From Streptomyces sp. ICBB 8177 (GTDB lineage: Bacteria > Actinomycetota > Actinomycetes > Streptomycetales > Streptomycetaceae), in NCBI RefSeq assembly GCF_003144095.1, contig NZ_NSKH01000003.1, forward strand, positions 62,001-126,000: a stretch of DNA of 64,000 nucleotides. Reading direction: 5' to 3'. The number at the start of each line of letters is the position of its first letter. Within the stretch, counting starts at the first letter, position 1. The notes beneath the pieces were generated by a model. The model saw nothing but the letters and a program-made list of their open reading frames with translations, was not told the origin of the DNA and did not search any database. A program made the position numbers and the translations under genes. Shown here one piece after another: positions 1 through 8,735 of the stretch.

Positions 1-51
1 GAGACCGCGGAGGCGGCCGAGACCGCGGGGGCGGCGGCGGACGCGTCGTAG
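1..51 (+). CDS. C-terminal tail of a truncated rightward gene
   Basis: Frame 1 reads 16 Ala/Glu/Thr-rich residues and then a TAG stop. The window starts inside the gene, so nothing of its fold is visible. Low-complexity Ala/Glu tails are common at the ends of streptomycete proteins. In Streptomyces genomes the gene converging on lexA is, as I recall, a DinG-like ATP-dependent helicase; that identity is inferred from gene order only and not from these residues. Confidence 0.4.
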   Translation, partial: ETAEAAETAGAAADAS

Positions 52-114
52 AGCGCGCGGGAGGCCGCTGGGCACCGAGGGCGCGGGACGCCTCGTAGGG
101 CACCGAGGACCCGC

Positions 115-179
115 GCACACGACAGGCGCGCAGGACCTGCGCACACGACAGCCCCGCAGGGTCTGCGCGCACACGACAG
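115..179. repeat. Three direct copies of an 11-bp motif
   Basis: GCACACGACAG occurs at 115-125, 141-151 and 169-179. Just upstream, GGGCACCGAGG is also duplicated (about 70-80 and 98-108). The repeats fill the non-coding gap between the truncated gene and the terminator. No function is evident. Confidence 0.7.
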
Positions 180-211
180 GACCCCGGAACCGGCGCGAGG
201 TTCCGGGGTCC
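179..211. terminator. Bidirectional terminator between the truncated gene and lexA
   Basis: A perfect 13-bp inverted repeat (GGACCCCGGAACC and its complement) has a 7-nt loop and sits 14 nt beyond the lexA stop codon. It lacks a T-tract, as is usual for Streptomyces hairpin terminators, and is placed to serve both converging genes. Confidence 0.85.
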
Positions 212-224
212 CGTGCGAGGCCGG

Positions 225-1040
225 TCAGACCCGCCGCAGCACCGCCACGACCTTGCCCAGGATGGTGGCGTCGTCGCCGGGGATGGGCTGGTACGCGGAG
301 TTGTGCGGAAGCAGCCACACATGGCCGTTCTCCCGCTTGAAGCGCTTGACGGTGGCCTCGCCCTCGATCATCGCGGCCACGATGTCGCCGTTCTCCGCGA
401 CCGGCTGGCGGCGGACCGTCACCCAGTCGCCGTCGCAGATCGCGGCCTCGATCATCGAGTCGCCGACCACCTTGAGCACGAACAGCTCGCCGTCGCCCAC
501 CAGTTGACGCGGCAGCGGGAAGACGTCCTCCACGGACTCCTCGGCCAGGATCGGCCCGCCCGCCGCGATTCGCCCGACCAGCGGGACGTAGGACGCGGAC
601 GGCTTGCCCGTGGTGTCCGTGGGCTGGGTGTGCGTGGTGTCCGAGCCGCGGACCTCGTAGGCGCGCGGCCGGTGCGGGTCGCGCCGCAGGAAGCCCTTGC
701 GCTCCAGCGCCATCAGTTGGTGCGCCACCGACGAGGTGCTGGACAGGCCCACCGCCTGGCCGATCTCCCGCATGGAGGGGGGGTAGCCGCGGCGCTGGAC
801 GGAATCCCGGATGACCTCGATGACCCTGCGCTGGCGGTCGGTGAGCCCGGAACTGTCGGCACGGATCCCGGGTGGACGACCGGGCAACGCGCGTGCCGGC
901 TTGGAGGTTTCGTCATTCACCGGGCTCATCGGATTCACTGGGCTCACTGAGGTAACGGAAGTCATCTGTGTCATGGCGTCGAGCCGGTCCTGGGAGCGGT
1001 CCTGGGCGGTGATGGTGGCACTGTCTGCGGTGGTGGTCAC
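225..1040 (-). CDS. lexA: SOS repressor LexA (S24 autoprotease)
   Basis: Represses DNA-damage genes and self-cleaves when RecA filaments form on single-stranded DNA. The protein is 271 aa. A variable N-terminal extension of about 60 residues (Met/Thr/Ser/Val/Asn repeats) precedes the winged-helix domain, which contains the motif [13 protein letters not shown]. The Ala160-Gly161 cleavage site lies in RIAAGGP. The catalytic dyad is Ser195 (in VVGDSM) and Lys232 (in ATVKRFK). The ATG at 1040 matches the usual [17 protein letters not shown] start of Streptomyces LexA. A LexA box lies 62 nt upstream of the start, so autoregulation is expected. The extension is longer and more repetitive than I recall for other streptomycetes; the rest is ordinary. 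Family assignment is essentially certain. Confidence 0.97.
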   Translation of the reverse strand: MTTTADSATITAQDRSQDRLDAMTQMTSVTSVSPVNPMSPVNDETSKPARALPGRPPGIRADSSGLTDRQRRVIEVIRDSVQRRGYPPSMREIGQAVGLSSTSSVAHQLMALERKGFLRRDPHRPRAYEVRGSDTTHTQPTDTTGKPSASYVPLVGRIAAGGPILAEESVEDVFPLPRQLVGDGELFVLKVVGDSMIEAAICDGDWVTVRRQPVAENGDIVAAMIEGEATVKRFKRENGHVWLLPHNSAYQPIPGDDATILGKVVAVLRRV

Positions 1041-1101
1041 GGCGGCCCCTCTCTGGTGTTCTCCCTAGTGAGACAACGGTAGTTGGTTTCGAAAGGTTGC
1101 G

Positions 1102-1117
1102 CCAAACACACGTTCGA
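1102..1117 (-). promoter_or_regulatory. LexA-binding (SOS) box of lexA
   Basis: Read toward lexA the site is TCGAACGTGTGTTTGG. The actinobacterial/Bacillus-type SOS consensus is TCGAAC-N4-GTTCGA, so the left half is perfect and the right half differs at two positions. Its place 62 nt before the lexA start fits an autoregulatory operator. Confidence 0.85.
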
Positions 1118-1603
1118 GTGAAAATTCACGAATCCGCTGACACGATCAAGCTACTGGGTGTAGCTCGCCGAATTGCCCTTTGGGGAATTCCGTGATTGCA
1201 CCGAGATTCGCCGTTGACGCTCCTGTTGTCGTCCCCGGCGCGTCTCCCGCGCCCGTACCGGGTCCATCATCCCCGCCCGCGCGGCGCACGAGTGCGGCAC
1301 CCCCACCGCCACCGCGCGTGGCGAACGCGCCGAGTGACGAAGTCCGGGATGCGCGAGGCCGCGTCGGGAGGGCCGGGGCCGCCGCCGCACTCGTCGTCCG
1401 CGCAGCCGCTTCGCGTCCGTCATACGGCCGAGTCGCCGTCGCGCCGGAGCGTGGACCGCCGGGCTTCCGGGCCCCGACGCGTTCCGCTCCCGCCGCCGCG
1501 GGCCCGTCGCCCCCTGCCCGCCCGCACACCGTACGCCCGCCTCGCGTAGGCTCGCAGGCGCCGCGCCGTGGCGACACGCGCAGGTGCTCCTCGCTCGCAC
1601 ATC

Positions 1604-1648
1604 CCACATCTAGTGGTTTGATGTCCGGCGTCGGCCTACAGGTTGTGG
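1604..1648 (+). promoter_or_regulatory. Tandem NrdR-box-like palindromes
   Basis: Two related imperfect palindromes, CCACATCTAGTGG at 1604-1616 and CTACAGGTTGTGG at 1636-1648, lie exactly 32 bp apart, about three helical turns. NrdR is known to bind pairs of such boxes with helical phasing ahead of ribonucleotide reductase genes. nrdR itself starts 134 nt downstream, so autoregulation of nrdR-nrdJ is the natural reading. The match to the AT-rich consensus is partial. Confidence 0.65.
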
Positions 1649-1782
1649 TCCCGGGGGCGTCATCGCCCAGCGGATCGCCTATGCTTGGGGCTGTGTTCGC
1701 AGGGGCCCCTGAGGTCTCTGTGACGCTTGGGTCATACCGTGCGGCGGTGACGCGTGCGGCCGGAGGGTGAGGAGGGAATCAG

Positions 1783-2517
1783 ATGCACTGCCCCTTCTGC
1801 AGGCACCCCGACAGCCGTGTGGTCGACAGCCGCACCACGGACGACGGCACGTCGATCCGGCGTCGTCGCCAGTGCCCCGACTGCGGCCGGCGCTTCACGA
1901 CCGTCGAGACGGCGTCACTCATGGTGATCAAGCGCAGCGGGGTCACCGAACCCTTCAGCCGCGACAAGGTCATCGCCGGTGTCCGCAAGGCCTGCCAGGG
2001 CCGCCCGGTCACCGAGGACGCGCTCGCCCAGCTCGGCCAGCGCGTCGAGGAGGCCGTACGGGCGACCGGCAGCGCGGAGCTGTCCACGCACGACGTCGGC
2101 CTCGCCATACTCGGCCCGCTCCAGGACCTCGATCTCGTCGCCTACCTGCGGTTCGCGTCCGTCTACCGGGCCTTCGACACCCTCGACGACTTCGAGGCGG
2201 CCATCGGCGAGCTGCGCGCGCGGAACGCGGTGGACGCCGGACCCGCCGGTGACGCGGGCACCCCGGAAGCGGCGGGCGGCGAGGATCCGGCGGGCGCCGG
2301 GGAGCAGCCGAACGGCGCGGGCGCCCGGTGCGACGCGAGCCGCGGCGGGATCGCCGTGAAGGACACGGGCGCGGCCGATCCGGCCCGCACCCCCATGGGC
2401 ACCCGCGTCGAGGACGGCCGGTGTCCGGAGCAGGCCCGGGAGCGGCCACCCACCGGCAGGCGCGGCGGCGACGGGGGTGCGGCGGTCCCCGCCCCCGGCG
2501 GCCCGGCCACCGGCTGA
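1783..2517 (+). CDS. nrdR: Transcriptional repressor NrdR with extended C-terminal tail
   Basis: Zinc-ribbon/ATP-cone repressor of ribonucleotide reductase genes; it senses ATP/dATP through the cone. Residues 1-37 hold the zinc ribbon (CPFC at 3-6, CPDC at 31-34). The ATP-cone follows from about residue 46 ([17 protein letters not shown]). The conserved core ends near residue 148 (FETLDD-like FDTLDD, then ARNAV). NrdR proteins are usually 150-180 aa; this one has 244, with about 95 extra Gly/Ala/Pro-rich residues, probably disordered. GAGGAGG sits before the ATG. nrdJ follows 164 nt later and is probably co-transcribed. Confidence 0.95.
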   Translation: MHCPFCRHPDSRVVDSRTTDDGTSIRRRRQCPDCGRRFTTVETASLMVIKRSGVTEPFSRDKVIAGVRKACQGRPVTEDALAQLGQRVEEAVRATGSAELSTHDVGLAILGPLQDLDLVAYLRFASVYRAFDTLDDFEAAIGELRARNAVDAGPAGDAGTPEAAGGEDPAGAGEQPNGAGARCDASRGGIAVKDTGAADPARTPMGTRVEDGRCPEQARERPPTGRRGGDGGAAVPAPGGPATG

Positions 2518-2681
2518 CGACCACGCGGCCCGGAGCGCCCCCGCGGCGCCCGCCCCGCGTCAGACAGCAGGACACCGACACAGACGTGCCGAGGCGCCGG
2601 GCGTGCCGAGGCTGCAGACAACATCGTGACGCGGGAAGAACCGCGGCACTTCTGGGCGTTTTGCCCGTATAGGGAGGCGGC

Positions 2682-5576
2682 ATGACAGAGACGGCGAGCG
2701 GTTCGGCACGCTCTCGCGCCAAGGGCGGCAAGGCGGCGGCCGACAAGGCGGCGAAGGGACTGCGTGTCGAACGCATCCACACCACGCCCGGCACCCACCC
2801 GTACGACGAGGTGGTCTGGGAGCGGCGCGACGTCGTCATGACGAACTGGCGCGACGGCTCGGTGAACTTCGAGCAGCGTGGCGTGGAGTTCCCCGACTTC
2901 TGGTCGGTGAACGCGGTCAACATCGTCACCAGCAAGTACTTCCGCGGCGCGGTCGGCACCCCGCAGCGCGAGAGCAGCCTGCGGCAGCTGATCGACCGCG
3001 TGGTGAAGACCTACCGCGAGGCGGGCGAGAAGTACGGCTACTTCGCCTCCCCGGCCGACGCCGAGATCTTCGAGCACGAGCTGGCGTACGCCCTGCTGCA
3101 CCAGGTCTTCAGCTTCAACTCGCCGGTCTGGTTCAACGTCGGCACCAAGCAGCCGCAGCAGGTCAGCGCCTGCTTCATCCTGTCCGTCGAGGACTCCATG
3201 GAGTCGATCCTCGACTGGTACAAGGAAGAGGGCATGATCTTCAAGGGCGGCTCCGGCGCCGGCCTGAACCTCTCGCGCATCCGTTCCTCCAAGGAACTGC
3301 TCTCCTCCGGCGGCAACGCCTCGGGCCCGGTGTCCTTCATGCGCGGCGCGGACGCGTCCGCGGGAACGATCAAGTCGGGCGGCGCCACCCGCCGCGCGGC
3401 CAAGATGGTCGTGCTCGACGTGGACCACCCGGACGTCGAGGCGTTCATCGAGACCAAGGTGAAGGAGGAGGAGAAGATCCGCGCGCTGCGTGACGCGGGC
3501 TTCGACATGGACCTGGGCGGCGACGACATCACGTCCGTCCAGTACCAGAACGCCAACAACTCCGTGCGCGTCAACGACGCGTTCATGAAGGCGTACGAGA
3601 ACGGCGAGAAGTTCGGCCTGCGCGGCCGTCTGACCAACGAGGTCATCGAGGAGGTGGACGCCCGCGCGCTGTTCCGCAAGCTGGCCGAGGCCGCCTGGGC
3701 GTGCGCCGACCCGGGCATCCAGTACGACGACACGATCAACCACTGGCACACCTCGCCGGAGTCGGGCCGCATCACCGCCTCCAACCCGTGCAGCGAGTAC
3801 ATGCACCTGGACAACTCCTCGTGCAACCTCGCCTCGCTCAACCTGATGAAGTTCCTGCGCGACGACGACCAGGGCAACCAGACCTTCGAGGCCGAGCGCT
3901 TCGCCAAGGTCGTGGAGCTGGTCATCACCGCCATGGACATCTCCATCTGCTTCGCGGACTTCCCGACCCAGAAGATCGGCGAGACCACCCGCGCCTTCCG
4001 CCAGCTGGGCATCGGCTACGCCAACCTCGGCGCGCTGCTGATGGCCACCGGGCACGCCTACGACTCCGACGGCGGCCGCGCGCTCGCCGGTGCCATCACC
4101 TCCCTGATGACCGGTACGTCGTACAAGCGCTCCGCCGAACTGGCCGCCGTGGTCGGCGAGTACGACGGTTACGCCCGCAACGCGGACGCCCACCAGCGCG
4201 TCATGAAGCAGCACTCGGACGCCAACGCGGTCGCCCGCCGGATGGACGACCTGGACACCCCGGTCTGGGCGGCGGCCACCGAGGCGTGGCAGGACGTGCT
4301 GCGGCTCGGCGAGAAGAACGGTTTCCGCAACGCGCAGGCGAGCGTGCTGGCCCCGACCGGCACCATCGGCCTGATGATGGACTGCGACACCACCGGCGTC
4401 GAACCGGACCTGGCCCTGGTCAAGTTCAAGAAGCTGGTCGGCGGCGGCTCGATGCAGATCGTCAACAACACGGTGCCCAAGGCGCTCAAGCGGCTCGGCT
4501 ACCAGCCCGAGCAGGTCGAGGCGATCGTCGCCCACATCGCCGACCACGGCAACGTGGTGGACGCCCCCGGCCTCAAGCCCGAGCACTACGAGGTCTTCGA
4601 CTGCGCCATGGGCGACCGGGCGATCTCGCCGATGGGCCACGTGCGCATGATGGCGGCCGCCCAGCCGTTCCTGTCCGGCGCGATCAGCAAGACCGTCAAC
4701 ATGCCGGAGTCGGCCACCGTCGAGGAGATCGAGGAGATCTACTACGAGGGCTGGAAGCTCGGCCTGAAGGCGCTGGCCATCTACCGCGACAACTGCAAGG
4801 TCGGCCAGCCGCTGTCGGCGAAGAAGAAGGACGGCGCGGCGGCGACCGCGCCGGCCGCGACCGAGGCACCGGCCGCCGCGGTCGAGAAGGTCGTCGAGTA
4901 CCGCCCGGTCCGCAAGCGGCTGCCCAAGGGCCGCCCCGGCATCACCACGTCCTTCACGGTCGGCGGTGCCGAGGGCTACATGACCGCCAACTCCTACCCG
5001 GACGACGGCCTCGGCGAGGTCTTCCTGAAGATGTCCAAGCAGGGCTCGACCCTCGCGGGCATGATGGACGCCTTCTCCATCGCCGTCTCCGTGGGCCTGC
5101 AGTACGGCGTGCCGCTGGAGACCTACGTCTCGAAGTTCACCAACATGCGCTTCGAGCCGGCCGGTCTGACCGACGACCCGGACGTGCGGATGGCGCAGTC
5201 GATCGTCGACTACATCTTCCGCCGCCTGGCGCTGGACTTCCTGCCCTTCGAGACCCGCTCGGCGCTCGGCATCCACTCCGCCGAGGAGCGCCAGCGGCAC
5301 CTGGACACCGGGTCCTACGAGCCGGAGGGCGAGGACGTCGACGTGGAGGGCCTGGCCCAGTCGGCACCGCGGCAGACCAGCGCCCCGCAGGCCGCGACCA
5401 CCACGCCGGACCCCGCGCCCGCCCCCAAGCAGGCGCACAACTCCACGGAGCTGCTGGAGATCCAGCAGGGCCTGAACGCGGACGCCCCGCTGTGCTTCTC
5501 CTGCGGCACGAAGATGCGCCGCGCCGGCAGCTGCTACGTCTGCGAGGGCTGCGGCTCGACCAGCGGTTGCAGCTGA
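2682..5576 (+). CDS. nrdJ: Adenosylcobalamin-dependent (class II) ribonucleotide reductase
   Basis: Reduces ribonucleotides to deoxyribonucleotides using a B12-derived thiyl radical, in the cytoplasm and without needing oxygen. It has 964 residues, normal for the streptomycete enzyme. The N-terminal half-cystine of the redox pair is Cys164 (SACFIL). The finger-loop NPCSE motif at about 368-372 supplies the radical Cys370 and Glu372. The Pro/Ala-rich stretch near residues 900-935 is a linker to the C-terminal tail, where CFSCG, CYVCEGCG and a final SGCS provide the cysteines that re-reduce the active site. The start is ATG after GGGAGGCGGC. It forms the nrdRJ unit with the preceding repressor. 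Confidence 0.97.
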   Translation: MTETASGSARSRAKGGKAAADKAAKGLRVERIHTTPGTHPYDEVVWERRDVVMTNWRDGSVNFEQRGVEFPDFWSVNAVNIVTSKYFRGAVGTPQRESSLRQLIDRVVKTYREAGEKYGYFASPADAEIFEHELAYALLHQVFSFNSPVWFNVGTKQPQQVSACFILSVEDSMESILDWYKEEGMIFKGGSGAGLNLSRIRSSKELLSSGGNASGPVSFMRGADASAGTIKSGGATRRAAKMVVLDVDHPDVEAFIETKVKEEEKIRALRDAGFDMDLGGDDITSVQYQNANNSVRVNDAFMKAYENGEKFGLRGRLTNEVIEEVDARALFRKLAEAAWACADPGIQYDDTINHWHTSPESGRITASNPCSEYMHLDNSSCNLASLNLMKFLRDDDQGNQTFEAERFAKVVELVITAMDISICFADFPTQKIGETTRAFRQLGIGYANLGALLMATGHAYDSDGGRALAGAITSLMTGTSYKRSAELAAVVGEYDGYARNADAHQRVMKQHSDANAVARRMDDLDTPVWAAATEAWQDVLRLGEKNGFRNAQASVLAPTGTIGLMMDCDTTGVEPDLALVKFKKLVGGGSMQIVNNTVPKALKRLGYQPEQVEAIVAHIADHGNVVDAPGLKPEHYEVFDCAMGDRAISPMGHVRMMAAAQPFLSGAISKTVNMPESATVEEIEEIYYEGWKLGLKALAIYRDNCKVGQPLSAKKKDGAAATAPAATEAPAAAVEKVVEYRPVRKRLPKGRPGITTSFTVGGAEGYMTANSYPDDGLGEVFLKMSKQGSTLAGMMDAFSIAVSVGLQYGVPLETYVSKFTNMRFEPAGLTDDPDVRMAQSIVDYIFRRLALDFLPFETRSALGIHSAEERQRHLDTGSYEPEGEDVDVEGLAQSAPRQTSAPQAATTTPDPAPAPKQAHNSTELLEIQQGLNADAPLCFSCGTKMRRAGSCYVCEGCGSTSGCS

Positions 5577-6020
5577 CCGTGTGCCCCTCGCGGGGGTGAA
5601 CGCGGGGGTGAACCAGCTCTGACGGGGTGCCGGCGCTCGTGCGGGCACCCCGTAGGGCTTCCTGGGCGCGCTTTCCGGTGGCCGCCTCGGGCGTTTCGGC
5701 GGTGGGCCGTCGGGCGTTCGGGCAGTCCCCGTCGGGCATGCGGACAGCCCTTGCCGGGTTCGGCGACGGCTGCCGGGTGGTCGTCGGTTCGCGGCGCGCC
5801 GGCAGGGCCTCTGTCCGAAGGCAGGCCTTGCGCCTCGTGCGCCGGTGGTGCGCGACTCCCGAGCTTCCGGTTCCCCGGGGGCGAGGGTTTGCCGACGTCG
5901 CTTCGCTCGGCGGGGTGGTATGCCGCCGGTAGCTCTGGACGCATGGTGTGACCGCTCGATTACTCTCAGTCGCGTGGGGTGCGGTCGTGTGGTCGGCCGC
6001 CCAGGCACCGGAGGTGTTCC
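5577..6020. other. Intergenic region downstream of nrdJ
   Basis: 444 bp without a credible gene. It contains the nrdJ hairpin at 5624-5651. A possible promoter for the next gene lies near 5961-5966 (TACTCT as -10), but no good -35 is visible. Confidence 0.5.
5624..5651 (+). terminator. Hairpin terminator of nrdRJ
   Basis: GGGGTGCC at 5624-5631 pairs perfectly with GGCACCCC at 5644-5651 across a 12-nt loop, 48 nt after the nrdJ stop. There is no T-run. Confidence 0.75.
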
Positions 6021-6488
6021 ATGCGACGCTTCACCACCAGGATCGGCGTCCTCGCGGCGGCGGTCATGCTGGCCTGCACGGTCGGCGGCACCGCGCGGAG
6101 CAGTGCTGTCCCGAGCGCGGCCCCCCGAGCGGCGGCCGCCGAGGAACCCACGTACTTCGAGATGACGGACATCACCGGCCAGCCGTTCGTCATCAAGCTG
6201 ACCGACAGCGCGAGGATCGAGGAGGCCCGCAGGATCCTGCGGGGCGAGGAGCCGGACCGCCTTCACGTGCTCGGGCGCATCATCAAGAGGAGGGAGTCCT
6301 ACAACCGGCGCTGGAGCTTCGTCCTGGACCCGGACACCGTCTCGTTCTTCGAGGTGGCGATCGAAGTCTGCGACGCCACCACCCCGTACGTCGAGGATCA
6401 CCTGGACGAGGCGGGCGGGCCCTTCCTGCCCGGCCTGTACTGGTGCCCCTGGACGTCGCGCCTGGTGCGGGAACTGCCCTCGCCCTGA
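6021..6488 (+). CDS. Small secreted protein, BP74-domain-like
   Basis: 155 aa. The chosen ATG has GGAGG 6 nt upstream; starting there gives a classical Sec signal peptide (MRRFTTR, then a hydrophobic Ala/Val/Leu stretch to about residue 28, Ala-X-Ala cleavage near APRAAAA). The mature part of about 115 residues has two cysteines (VEVC-like IEVC and YWCPW) and the pattern of a Trp/Asp-Pro segment followed by IEVCD and a C-terminal WCPW. This resembles the domain annotated BP74 or calmodulin-binding-like in other actinobacterial secreted proteins; I recall the pattern but cannot verify it. Extracellular function is unknown. It is convergent with the MFS gene. Confidence 0.75.
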   Translation: MRRFTTRIGVLAAAVMLACTVGGTARSSAVPSAAPRAAAAEEPTYFEMTDITGQPFVIKLTDSARIEEARRILRGEEPDRLHVLGRIIKRRESYNRRWSFVLDPDTVSFFEVAIEVCDATTPYVEDHLDEAGGPFLPGLYWCPWTSRLVRELPSP

Positions 6489-6613
6489 GGCGCCCACCGA
6501 CCGCGGGTCGTGGATCGGAGCCGTACGACGTTCGTCGCGTCACGTGCTCCGGCCCCCGCCGAGCGGCCCGCGGCGCGTTCGGCACCGTGGGCGCCTTACA
6601 GGGTGTGGCAGCC

Positions 6614-8056
6614 TCACGGTGTCGCTCGCGTCTCCCGGATCACGGTCGCGGCTGCGGTCGCCGTCAGCACCAACAGGCAGGCGGCGGTGACCAGGAACCA
6701 TCGCATCCCCGGCACGAACCCTGGGCCCGCGCGCAGTGCGTGCGCTCCGGTGCACGCGCCGGACAGGGCGACGCCGACCGCTCCGCCCAACTGCCGCGCG
6801 GAGTTGACGATCCCGGAAGCCAGTCCGGCCCGGTCGGGCGCAATGGCCTCCAGGACCGCGCCGGTGAGCGCGGGCGCACAGAACGCGGCGCCCACGCCCA
6901 GCGGCAGGAGCGCGGCCAGGACCCAGGCCGTCGCGGTGCCCGGTCCGACTGCGGTCACCGCCAACAGCCCTGCCACCAGCAGCAGTTGGCCACCGACGAG
7001 CGGCCACCGCGGGCCGTGCCGGGCGGTCAGCCGTCCCGCCAGGAGGTTGACCAGGGCGATCAGACCGGTCATCGGCAGGAACATCAACCCGCTGACCATC
7101 GGCGAGTCGCCCCGCTGAGTCTGAAAGAACAGGCCCAGCACGAAGACCGAGCCGTAGAACGCCAGGTTGAGCGCGAAACCGGTCACCGTGCAGACCGCGA
7201 CCGCGGATGTCCGGAAGAGACCGAGCGGCACCACGGCATGCCGCCCCCGCGCCTCGACGGCCACGAACACCCCACCCGCCACGGCGAACACCCCGAGGCC
7301 CACGACGACCTCGGGAACGCCGAACCCGTGCGCCCCGCCCTCGATCATCGCGAAGACCAGCGCGGCCGAAGCCACCACGGCCGCGGCCTGCCCGGCGGGG
7401 TCCAGCGGGACGGCGCGTGGAGCCGACCGGGGCACGGCCCGCAGCCCGGCGAGCCCCGCCACCCCCAGGGGCACGTTGAGGAAGAAGACCCAGCGCCACC
7501 CCGGTCCCTGGGTCAGCAGTCCTCCGGCCACCGGACCCGCGGCGACTCCGACGCCGCTGGCCGCGACCCACCACGCCACACCCCGGGCCCGCGCGGCGGG
7601 GTCCGCGTACGTGCGGCGGATGAGGGCCAGCGACGCGGGCAGCATCAGCGCCGCCCCGCAGCCTTGCGCGGCACGTGCCGCGATCAGCGTCCCAGGCCCG
7701 GGCGCGCACCCGCAGACGGCTGACAGCACGGTGAACGCCGCGAGCCCGACGGCGAAGGCACGGCTCGCCCCGACACGGTCGGCGACGGCCCCTGCGGACA
7801 GCAGCAGCGCGGCGAACGGCAGCGTGTAACCGTCCACCACCCACTGCGCCCCGGCGACACCGCCGCCGAGATCGTGGGCGATGCGCGGCAGCGCGACGTT
7901 GACCACGTTGACGTCGAGCGTCGCCACGAAGAACCCGAGACAGGCGACGAGGAGCGGGACCGCGCCGGGCGGCGGCGTCCCTTCGGGAGGCTGCCCGGCA
8001 CGGGTCGGGCCGGGGCGGGACGGGCCGAGTCGCAGGAGGCGGCGGTCGGAGGACAT
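6614..8056 (-). CDS. MFS drug exporter, DHA2 (14-TM, EmrB/QacA-type)
   Basis: Proton-driven efflux permease of the cytoplasmic membrane; substrate unknown. 480 aa. About 14 hydrophobic segments follow a Pro/Arg-rich cytoplasmic start. Diagnostic features are the first-helix motif LDVNVVNVALP (family motif D1), a motif-A-like GAVADRVGASR in the loop 2-3, and the motif-C-like GVGVAAGPVAGGLL in helix 5. The ATG at 8056 has GGGAGA upstream. No TetR or MarR regulator is adjacent, although such exporters are usually next to one. The VOC gene upstream is on the same strand, 131 nt away. Confidence 0.9.
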   Translation of the reverse strand: MSSDRRLLRLGPSRPGPTRAGQPPEGTPPPGAVPLLVACLGFFVATLDVNVVNVALPRIAHDLGGGVAGAQWVVDGYTLPFAALLLSAGAVADRVGASRAFAVGLAAFTVLSAVCGCAPGPGTLIAARAAQGCGAALMLPASLALIRRTYADPAARARGVAWWVAASGVGVAAGPVAGGLLTQGPGWRWVFFLNVPLGVAGLAGLRAVPRSAPRAVPLDPAGQAAAVVASAALVFAMIEGGAHGFGVPEVVVGLGVFAVAGGVFVAVEARGRHAVVPLGLFRTSAVAVCTVTGFALNLAFYGSVFVLGLFFQTQRGDSPMVSGLMFLPMTGLIALVNLLAGRLTARHGPRWPLVGGQLLLVAGLLAVTAVGPGTATAWVLAALLPLGVGAAFCAPALTGAVLEAIAPDRAGLASGIVNSARQLGGAVGVALSGACTGAHALRAGPGFVPGMRWFLVTAACLLVLTATAAATVIRETRATP

Positions 8057-8187
8057 GGGTCTCCCGGGTCGAAGTCCGTGTCCTGCGCGCCGCCGTCAGC
8101 CTACGTGCCCCGCGTCGCACGACGGGCAGCCCGGACCACGCCACCGCGCCCGCCGGCCAGCCGCCCGCCGGCCGGCCCCTGCCGCGA

Positions 8188-8592
8188 TCAGTAGGACTGC
8201 AACTCGATCAGGTTGCCGTCCGGGTCGCGCAGGTGCGCCGTGCGCAGTCCGGGTCCCCAATCCGGGCGATCCTGCGGCTCGGCCACGACGGTCGCGCCAT
8301 GGGCGACGAGCGTGGCCGCCGCCTCGTCGGTGTCCGCGACGCGCATCACGAGCATCCCCCGGTCCTGCGACGCGGGCGCCTCGGGCAACGCGTCGGTCCC
8401 GACGGCCCTGGCGATCGCCGCACGCGAGTAGAGGACGAGGACCGCTTCGCCGCCGAGGTCCCAGTTGGCGTAACCCGCCTCGGGCAGGCACTTCACCGGT
8501 TCCACACCGAGCAGGTCCCGCAGCGCGCCGGTCCAGAAACGGGAAGCGGTCTCGAAGTCGCCTACCAGGAGGCGGGGGTAGAGGGCGTCCAT
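8188..8592 (-). CDS. VOC (glyoxalase/bleomycin-resistance fold) protein
   Basis: 134 aa, one vicinal-oxygen-chelate domain: an N-terminal YPRLLVGDFETASRFW strand-helix, a central variable part, and the C-terminal signature LRDPDGNLIELQSY that supplies the last metal-ligand Glu. Members are small metalloenzymes or metabolite-binding proteins, and the substrate cannot be told from sequence. The ATG at 8592 is followed by MDALYPRL, which is a usual start for this group. It is transcribed toward the MFS exporter gene and may share its mRNA. Confidence 0.88.
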   Translation of the reverse strand: MDALYPRLLVGDFETASRFWTGALRDLLGVEPVKCLPEAGYANWDLGGEAVLVLYSRAAIARAVGTDALPEAPASQDRGMLVMRVADTDEAAATLVAHGATVVAEPQDRPDWGPGLRTAHLRDPDGNLIELQSY

Positions 8593-8720
8593 GCGGTGAT
8601 CGTACGACCGTCCGTGAGGTGATCATTCGTACGGCGGCGCCGTCCGCACGGGGTGATCCGGCGTGCGCGCGGGCCAGTTGCGCGGCTTTCACGGCGGGGA
8701 TCGGGTCGTGCGGGCGGACT

Positions 8721-8735
8721 TAGGATGGCGCGGTG
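8721..8735 (+). promoter_or_regulatory. -10 hexamer and leaderless GTG start
   Basis: TAGGAT at 8721-8726 ends 6 nt before the GTG codon at 8733, and there is no Shine-Dalgarno sequence. This geometry puts the transcription start at or on the G of GTG. Confidence 0.6.

Larger units (their letters stand above)
1041..1782. other. Divergent intergenic region lexA/nrdR
   Basis: 742 bp with no convincing gene. The lexA end carries the SOS box, and the nrdR end carries two NrdR-box-like palindromes. Long ORFs across 1146-1607 in several frames are compositional, with no ribosome site and no recognisable product. Confidence 0.6.

Noticed and set aside
1146-1607. ORFs between lexA and nrdR
   Set aside because: No ribosome-binding site, no conserved product and several overlapping frames are equally open.
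2163-6497. A 1,444-codon open frame antisense to nrdJ
   Set aside because: It is a shadow of GC-rich third positions on nrdJ. The translation is Arg/Ala/Gly-rich with no domain, and nrdJ is certain.
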